Shown in pieces: positions 39,895 to 45,087 of a stretch of DNA of 45,087 nucleotides. Origin of the DNA: Oscillospiraceae bacterium (GTDB taxonomy: Bacteria; Bacillota; Clostridia; Oscillospirales; CAG-272); the NCBI GenBank assembly GCA_015064125.1, contig SVSV01000003.1:1-45087 (forward strand), written 5' to 3'. Within the stretch, counting starts at the first letter, position 1. Each line of letters begins with the position of its first letter. The position numbers were made by a program, and so were the translations under genes. Below the pieces are notes generated by a model. That model saw only the letters and a program-made list of their open reading frames with translations, did no database searches and had not been told where the DNA came from.

Positions 39895-40242
39895 TTATTT
39901 ATGCCGCAAAAGCCCGGTGCTGCCTATTAAGATCAGCGCCCATCCAAACAGCCGTCGCAGCAGCTCCTCGGGTAACCGTAGGGCAAGCCGCGCCCCAAGC
40001 AAGCTGCCCAAAATGCCTGCTGGGAGTAGAAAAAGAAGGCATTTCCATAATAACGGGGTGCGAAAAACGTGCAAAACAAGTGCGGCACCTGCCGAAAAAA
40101 TGAAGTAGATCAGGTTGATCCCCTGTGCCATCAGCTGCGGCGCATCACAGGCAACGGTCAGCCACGTAACAAGCAGCCCTGCACTTCCCACGCCCATGCC
40201 CGACAGCACGGACAGAAAAAATATTACGATAGCGGTCAACAT
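39895..40242 (-). CDS. TauE/SafE-family half protein, second gene
   Basis: 115 aa with about four transmembrane segments; N-terminal FFLSVLSGMGVGSAGLLVTWL is the typical TauE/SafE first-helix motif, and the C-terminus ends ILIGSTGLLRHK. It lies three bases downstream of another such half. TauE/SafE proteins (sulfite/organosulfonate exporters) are usually single chains of about 250 residues with two repeats. Here each repeat is a separate gene, so the working transporter is likely a heterodimer. Confidence 0.85.
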   Translation of the reverse strand: MLTAIVIFFLSVLSGMGVGSAGLLVTWLTVACDAPQLMAQGINLIYFIFSAGAALVLHVFRTPLLWKCLLFLLPAGILGSLLGARLALRLPEELLRRLFGWALILIGSTGLLRHK

Positions 40243-40245
40243 CTC

Positions 40246-40620
40246 TTATACCGCCAGTAAAATGCCCGAAATCAGAATGAGCACCGCAAAAATACGGTGC
40301 AGCAGCACGGGCTTCAGATAGGGTAAAAGCCACGCACCGAGCGCGCCGCCCAGCACTGCGGGAAATACCACTACCTCAGGGGGGAGTGCTCCCAGGTGGC
40401 CTGCGCGAGCGTATTGCACGGCCGTGAGTATGGAGAGCGGCAGCATCACAGCCAGCGCCGTGGTGTAAAAACTGCGCCCGTTTGCCACTCTTTTTCCTAA
40501 AAACGCGCGTAGGCACATTACGATAACAATACCGCCCGCAGCCCCCAGCAAGCCGTTGGTGAGGCCTGCCAAAAACCCAATTAGCAGCAAAACGGGGTAG
40601 GTTTTTTTGCTGTTCTTCAT
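40246..40620 (-). CDS. TauE/SafE-family half protein, first gene
   Basis: 124 aa, membrane protein with LIGFLAGLTNGLLGAAGGIVIV, the TauE/SafE glycine-rich first helix, and three further helices. Start 40620 with GAGGTG nearby is preferred over 40632. Followed at once by a second half. Substrate unknown. Confidence 0.85.
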   Translation of the reverse strand: MKNSKKTYPVLLLIGFLAGLTNGLLGAAGGIVIVMCLRAFLGKRVANGRSFYTTALAVMLPLSILTAVQYARAGHLGALPPEVVVFPAVLGGALGAWLLPYLKPVLLHRIFAVLILISGILLAV

Positions 40621-40674
40621 ACAACACCTCATAAAATTCGCGTAATTATGTCTTAAAAATATTAAAATATGTTC

Positions 40675-40703
40675 TTGTATATAAGAATAAAAAGTGTTAT
40701 ACT
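40675..40703 (+). promoter_or_regulatory. ftsK promoter
   Basis: TTGTAT, 17-base spacer, TATACT; it excludes any start of the ftsK frame before about 40710. Confidence 0.75.
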
Positions 40704-40806
40704 ATATTATGGAATTTTATCGGTGTCGCTTTCACTCAATAGTATGAATGAGAGGGCGCGACATCATGCAAGGCAGAAAATACGAGTTTTTGGAAAGGAT
40801 GCTACT

Positions 40807-43800
40807 ATGCGGGAGGATAAGCAAAAGCAAAGCACTGCGCGCGGTCGGGTCACGCGCCGCAGCGGCACGAAATTATTTGCTGCCGCGCCTCGGGAAAAGC
40901 GTGCCGAGCGTATTCGTGCTTTTGATGAAGATAATTTGCAAAACGAACGCGACGATCGCCGTGACTACCGCGACGATCGCCGTGACTACCGCGATGACCG
41001 CCGTGACTACCGCGATGACCGCCGTGACTACCGTGACGACCATCGCGACTACCGTGACGACCGTCGTGACTACCGCGATGATCGCCGTGACTACCGTGAC
41101 GACCGTCGTGACTACCGTGACGATCGCCGCGATTATCGCGACGATCGCCGCGACTACCGCGATGACCGTCGTGACTACCGTGACGATCGCCGCGATTACC
41201 GCGATGACCGTCGCGACTACCGTGACGATCGCCGCAACTACCGTGATGATCGCCGTGACTACCGTGATGAGCGAGAGGAGCGGGACGAGGAGCGTAATGG
41301 CCGCCGCAGCACTCGCGAAAACGTGAGCGCCAAAGCGCGTGCATCGCGCCGTGAGGGCAAGGCCTCCACGCGTGTGGCCGCACCTGCGAACGGGCAAACC
41401 GAGCTGTTTGCACATCAGGTGATCCCTTACGTGATGTTTTGGGTGGCTCTTTTTGCTGCGGTCAGCTTTATTTTGCGTGATCTCGCGGGCCTTTCTGCTT
41501 CAGCGGGTGCCTTCGGCAACTGGTTGGCGGATTTCCTTTGTCGCTTGCTTGGTATCGGCGCTTATGCGCTGCCGCTGTTCCTGTGTGTGCTGGCACTGCG
41601 CTGGAAGCGCTTTGTGCGTGAAGGGATCCTTGGCAAAAAGATCTTTTTGTCGACTGTGTTTTTGCTGTTGCTTTCGGGCATTATTCACGTCTTTCAGGAT
41701 CTTGACCGTGCGCGGTGTATCACCGAGCCCGCAGCACTGCTCTCATCGGGTCAGGAGCTGGTGGGCGGCGGTCTGTTCGGGGGCTTTGTCGGTGAATGGC
41801 TTGGCTTCTGCCTGCGTCTGCCGGGCACCTGCTTGCTGGCTATTCCGCTTTTGGTGATCGTTGGCATCTATCTTGTCGGTCTCACTCCCGGTGTTTTGTA
41901 TCAGCGTATCAATGCCAAAATGCAGATGAGCCGTGCGCGCCGCCGAGAGGAGCGCGGCGCAAGCGTTGCGGGTCTTGCCGGCGCGCCTGCAGGCGCTGCA
42001 CTCGGCAAGGGCAGGGAGGGCGCCGAGCCGGAATGGAAAAAGCCTCAGCCCCTTTCTCGCGGTGCCGTATATGATTTCGGCGAGGGCGAGGAGGGCGAGA
42101 TCATTGACGATGCCGACCCGTTGCCCGCACAAAAGGAGGTCGCCGCTGCCGAGGAGGATACGCTTGATATCCCCGAAAAGCCGCATAAGCGTCGCAATGC
42201 CGACGTGCTGGAAATATTGGATATTCCCGACGACGAGCCTGAGATCGTAGAAATGAGTGCGCCTGCGGCGCCCGTTGCTGCCAACCCTGCCACGCATGCT
42301 GCTGCCAATCGCGCAGTGGACGAGCTGCTGCAGGATATGGCGGCAGGGTCGTATGCTGCGGCACCTGATATGTCCGCCGCGCCCAAGCAGACCTCGCAGG
42401 GATCGGGCCCGTCGGCTACCGATCAGGCAAGCTATTACGCGCCCTTCGCCCTGCCTGTACGTCCCGAGCCGAAGCGCGAACGGGCCGATGCCTCCGACCG
42501 CAGTCGTATCGTGATCGCGCCCCACGCGCAAGGCGATGCACCTGCTGTCAGTGAGGTGCGTGACGCTGTGACCACAGCGGCAGCCTCTTTTGCAAGCACG
42601 GCAACACCAACGGCGCCCGTGACCGAGGAGGAAACACTTGGTAACGTTCGCCAAACGCCCTATGTGCCAACGCCTGCTGCACCCCCCTCATACCGCACTG
42701 CGGCCGCAACGGTGTCATCGGCGCAGGCTACCGCTTACGTGGCATCAGCGCCTGCGGCGTCCCCTGCTTCTCCTGTGGCGGAGCCCGTTGCTCCCGTGAC
42801 GCATGCAAGCGTCCGCGGCGAGATCGGCAGCCTTGCCGATCTGTTTGAGCAGGAGCCTGCAGCTCTTGAGACCGAAGACACACAAAGCATGCTGGATGAA
42901 CTGTTTGGTGCGCCCGATCTCGATTGTAATATAAGCGCTGACGAAGAAGACACCGTGGACGGTCACCATGATATGATAACGCCCGTGAGTGCTGCAAGTG
43001 CGCCGCTGCAAGCGGCCACCGGCTCTGCCGCTTTATCCGTTGCCGATGTTTTTGCGGATGCTGATATGCTGCGATCCGCGTCGGATGCGTCTGAGGATGA
43101 TCCTGCTGATCTCGAGCCCTTGCGTGTGGCACCCGTGTCACCTGCTACGGCACCTGCCGTGACGGTAACGCGTGAGCCCGTAGCACAGCAGGCCATACCC
43201 GCGGCACCGGTCCCCGCACAGTCCGCACCGCACGTTGAGGTGCCGCGTGCGGCACGTCCTGTTGTACAGCAGGCCCCCGTGCAGGATGCACCGCCCCCCG
43301 CGCCCGTGGCGCCGCCGCGTGAGTATATGCGCCCGCCGATCTCCCTGCTCAACGAGGATAAAAACCTTCGCAACGACGATTTCTATGAGGAGATCGAGGA
43401 AACCAAGGATATCCTGCGCAATACCCTGGAAAGCTTCAATATCCATATTCAGGATGAGATCGCCTATTCACACGGGCCCTCGATCACACGCTACGAGCTG
43501 CGCCCTGTGGCCGGCACCAGCGTGCGGTCGGTGACGAACCGTCAGGATGATATTTCACTGAATCTGGCCTCGTCTGTGCGTATTGAGGCACCGATCCCCG
43601 GCAAGCCCGCCATTGGTGTGGAGGTGCCCAACAAGGTGCGAGAGACCGTGTATATGCGCACGATGCTGGAATCGGCAGAATATAAAAGCTCTACCGATCC
43701 GCTGGAGGTGCCGCTTGGCCTTGATGTCGGCGGTGCTGTGCGGATGTGCAATCTTGTTAAAATGCCGCACCTTTTGGTGGCAGGCACGACGGGCTCGGGC

Positions 43801-44841
43801 AAATCGGTATGCATCAACTCGATTCTGGTGAGCCTGATCTATAAGACGTCCCCAAGGGATCTGCGATTGATCCTGATAGATCCCAAGCAGATCGAATTTG
43901 CGCCCTACGAGCACGTGCCGCATCTGTATATGCCGATCGTGACCGATATGCAGCGCGCGGCAGGTGCACTGGCCTGTGCCGTGCAGGAGATGGAGCGTCG
44001 CTTCCAGCTCATCAAGGACGTGGGTGTCCGTAATATCGAGTCTTATAATGAGGCAGTGGCAAACGACCCCGACCGTGAGCATCTGCCGTATATGATCATC
44101 GTGATCGACGAGTTTGCAGATCTTAAAATGAGCTGCTCCAACAACGACCCTGAAAACTTTACCTGTCGCTTAGCCCAAAAGGCGCGCGCCGCGGGCATCC
44201 ATCTGATCATCGGTACGCAGCGTCCCTCGGTCGACGTTATTACGGGTAAGCTGAAGACCAATATCCCCTCGCGTATTGCCTTTATGGTCAAGCAGCAGGT
44301 CGACTCGCGTACCATTCTTGACGTGAACGGTGCTGAGGCACTGACAGGACGTGGTGATATGCTGTATATGGCGACCAATTCGCAGGATAAGGCCCCCGTG
44401 CGCATCCAGGGTGCGTTCGTGTCGGACGGAGAGCTTGACCGTGTGATCTCCTTCGTGCGCAAAAACAATGACCCCGTGCAGTATAATCAGGCCTTTATGG
44501 ATCAGATCGAGGTCGAAATGGCCAAGGCACAAAGCAACGGCAAGAAGGCAGACTTTGATGACTTTGGTGACGATGACGACAGCGGCGAGGATCCTAAGTT
44601 CGTTGAGGCTGTCAAGCTCGCGATCGACACGCAGAAGGTGGCCACCTCTCTCCTGCAGCGCCGTCTTGGCATTGGCTATGGCCGTGCCGCTAAGATCATT
44701 GACCGCATGGAGGAATTGGGGCTTGTCAGTGCCTCTGAGGGCAATAAGCCGCGTCAGATCCTACCTGCGGCACAGGGGTATCTCAATCACCTCGCCGCTG
44801 AGGACGATGGCGGCACTGATGACTTTAACGATTACGGCTAA
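40807..44841 (+). CDS. ftsK: FtsK/SpoIIIE DNA translocase with heptapeptide repeat tract
   Basis: 1344-aa membrane-anchored DNA pump for chromosome segregation at division or sporulation. ATG 40807 has ggaaagg about 9 bases upstream; the longer frame has no SD and crosses the promoter. Order: basic N-terminus; 15 copies of RDDRRDY (about residues 48-152); four transmembrane helices (about 205-375); a long Ala/Pro/Glu-rich linker (about 390-840); the motor with GTTGSGKS Walker A, LILIDPKQIEF, and IIVIDEFADL Walker B; and a C-terminal winged-helix gamma domain (LQRRLGIGYGRAAKIIDRMEELG) that reads DNA orientation. The repeat tract before the membrane domain is unusual. Confidence 0.96.
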   Translation: MREDKQKQSTARGRVTRRSGTKLFAAAPREKRAERIRAFDEDNLQNERDDRRDYRDDRRDYRDDRRDYRDDRRDYRDDHRDYRDDRRDYRDDRRDYRDDRRDYRDDRRDYRDDRRDYRDDRRDYRDDRRDYRDDRRDYRDDRRNYRDDRRDYRDEREERDEERNGRRSTRENVSAKARASRREGKASTRVAAPANGQTELFAHQVIPYVMFWVALFAAVSFILRDLAGLSASAGAFGNWLADFLCRLLGIGAYALPLFLCVLALRWKRFVREGILGKKIFLSTVFLLLLSGIIHVFQDLDRARCITEPAALLSSGQELVGGGLFGGFVGEWLGFCLRLPGTCLLAIPLLVIVGIYLVGLTPGVLYQRINAKMQMSRARRREERGASVAGLAGAPAGAALGKGREGAEPEWKKPQPLSRGAVYDFGEGEEGEIIDDADPLPAQKEVAAAEEDTLDIPEKPHKRRNADVLEILDIPDDEPEIVEMSAPAAPVAANPATHAAANRAVDELLQDMAAGSYAAAPDMSAAPKQTSQGSGPSATDQASYYAPFALPVRPEPKRERADASDRSRIVIAPHAQGDAPAVSEVRDAVTTAAASFASTATPTAPVTEEETLGNVRQTPYVPTPAAPPSYRTAAATVSSAQATAYVASAPAASPASPVAEPVAPVTHASVRGEIGSLADLFEQEPAALETEDTQSMLDELFGAPDLDCNISADEEDTVDGHHDMITPVSAASAPLQAATGSAALSVADVFADADMLRSASDASEDDPADLEPLRVAPVSPATAPAVTVTREPVAQQAIPAAPVPAQSAPHVEVPRAARPVVQQAPVQDAPPPAPVAPPREYMRPPISLLNEDKNLRNDDFYEEIEETKDILRNTLESFNIHIQDEIAYSHGPSITRYELRPVAGTSVRSVTNRQDDISLNLASSVRIEAPIPGKPAIGVEVPNKVRETVYMRTMLESAEYKSSTDPLEVPLGLDVGGAVRMCNLVKMPHLLVAGTTGSGKSVCINSILVSLIYKTSPRDLRLILIDPKQIEFAPYEHVPHLYMPIVTDMQRAAGALACAVQEMERRFQLIKDVGVRNIESYNEAVANDPDREHLPYMIIVIDEFADLKMSCSNNDPENFTCRLAQKARAAGIHLIIGTQRPSVDVITGKLKTNIPSRIAFMVKQQVDSRTILDVNGAEALTGRGDMLYMATNSQDKAPVRIQGAFVSDGELDRVISFVRKNNDPVQYNQAFMDQIEVEMAKAQSNGKKADFDDFGDDDDSGEDPKFVEAVKLAIDTQKVATSLLQRRLGIGYGRAAKIIDRMEELGLVSASEGNKPRQILPAAQGYLNHLAAEDDGGTDDFNDYG
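40948..41262 (+). repeat. 15 tandem 21-bp repeats in ftsK
   Basis: Units of 21 bp encoding RDDRRDY, 15 copies without break. Protein is constant except one His (unit 5) and one Asn (unit 14), while third codon positions vary widely (cgc/cgt, gac/gat, tac/tat). The tract is therefore kept by protein-level selection rather than being a recent expansion only. Confidence 0.95.
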
Positions 44842-44847
44842 AAACAA

Positions 44848-44877
44848 ACAACCGCAAGGCAAGCGCCTTGCGGTTGT
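44848..44877 (-). terminator. rnpB terminator (shared with ftsK end)
   Basis: Perfect 13-bp arms acaaccgcaaggc / gccttgcggttgt; the T-rich tail (gtttgtttttag) is on the minus strand, so it ends rnpB and may also serve ftsK. Confidence 0.85.
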
Positions 44878-44880
44878 AAA

Positions 44881-45087
44881 GGGGACTCCACCGATAAGCC
44901 GGGTTCTGTCGTGAACGGCCATCTATCTGCGATTTGCGTCGCCGCAAACCTTCGGGATCTCTCCCGTGCCACCAAGGGGACAACGTCGGGCCAACGTCCC
45001 CGTGCGGTGTTGCTTCGGATAGGGTTTACAGCAAACCTATGTTACCATAGGAGTGGGTGAGCTCTTACCTCGCCTTTCCATCCTTAC
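44881..45087 (-). ncRNA. rnpB: RNase P RNA, 3' part; 5' end beyond the window
   Basis: Ribozyme subunit that matures tRNA 5' ends. On the minus strand the conserved RNase P elements are in order: ggatggaaaggcgaggtaag then agctcacc (conserved region II/III), gcagatagatggccg (conserved region IV) and acagaacccggcttatc (conserved region V, 3' end). About 207 nt visible; the 5' third, with the GAGGAAAGTCC element, lies past the edge. Confidence 0.95.

Noticed and set aside
40669..40806. Upstream extension of ftsK to 40669
   Set aside because: Includes the promoter; no SD before 40669 or 40744.
40948..41262. CRISPR array
   Set aside because: Units are contiguous coding repeats without unique spacers.
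40850..41415. Minus-strand frames opposite the ftsK repeats (Gly/His/Ser or Val/Thr rich)
   Set aside because: Periodic artefacts of the 21-bp repeat; not plausible proteins.
1..45087. tRNA genes, insertion sequences, prophage genes
   Set aside because: None recognised on either strand by reading; not a computed search.

Overview
The window looks like a chromosomal segment of a spore-forming member of the Clostridia (Firmicutes), possibly a gut lineage with slightly GC-rich DNA. The pointers are a SpoVT-type regulator, a cysteine T-box leader ahead of cysE-cysS, NrdR boxes before an anaerobic ribonucleotide reductase, DUF1292 and DUF1836 proteins, near-perfect sigma-A promoters (mostly 17-bp spacers), SD-led starts and U-tailed intrinsic terminators. 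I cannot name a genus from the sequence alone. No phage, insertion sequence, CRISPR array or tRNA was recognised.

Layout, left to right. (1) 1-3.5 kb: two overlapping ABC exporter half-transporter genes, forming a heterodimer with one degenerate ATPase site. (2) 3.5-5.6 kb: a self-contained transcription unit encoding a TIR-V4R fusion protein and a cytosolic asparaginase-like protein; this is the most unusual gene pair here. (3) 5.7-9.7 kb: azlC-azlD amino-acid exporter genes and three separately transcribed lipoprotein genes. (4) 9.7-13.1 kb: T-box-controlled cysE-cysS, then nagB. (5) 13.2-17.5 kb: a large leucine-rich-repeat lipoprotein, and an eda-kdgK operon for 2-keto-3-deoxygluconate breakdown. 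(6) 17.6-23.1 kb: a compositionally odd intergenic element, a YdjG-YdjH-YdjI-like membrane-stress operon, a structured RNA that is probably 6S RNA, a DUF1292 gene and a WG-repeat membrane protein. (7) 23.2-28.1 kb: prfC, an orphan intergenic region with a possible microprotein and attenuator-like hairpins, and nrdD-nrdG. (8) 28.1-33.8 kb: a DUF1836 regulator candidate followed by an exopolysaccharide cluster (dehydratase, tyrosine autokinase, polymerase/ligase). (9) 33.8-37.1 kb: spoVT, and the serC-serA serine operon. (10) 37.1-40.6 kb: rpsO-pnp with a hairpin leader, and a TauE/SafE exporter split into two genes. (11) 40.7-45.1 kb: an ftsK/spoIIIE translocase carrying 15 tandem heptapeptides, and the 3' part of rnpB on the opposite strand.

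Several units connect metabolically: serC-serA makes serine, cysE commits it to cysteine and cysS charges tRNA-Cys, with the T-box sensing charging. NrdDG supplies dNTPs anaerobically under NrdR. Most of the remainder is core housekeeping. The accessory interest lies in the TIR/V4R/asparaginase unit, the 17.6 kb element, the region upstream of nrdD, the zinc-ribbon/SPFH stress operon and the FtsK repeat tract. Starts were chosen from SD position and promoter position, so several differ from the longest open frame.
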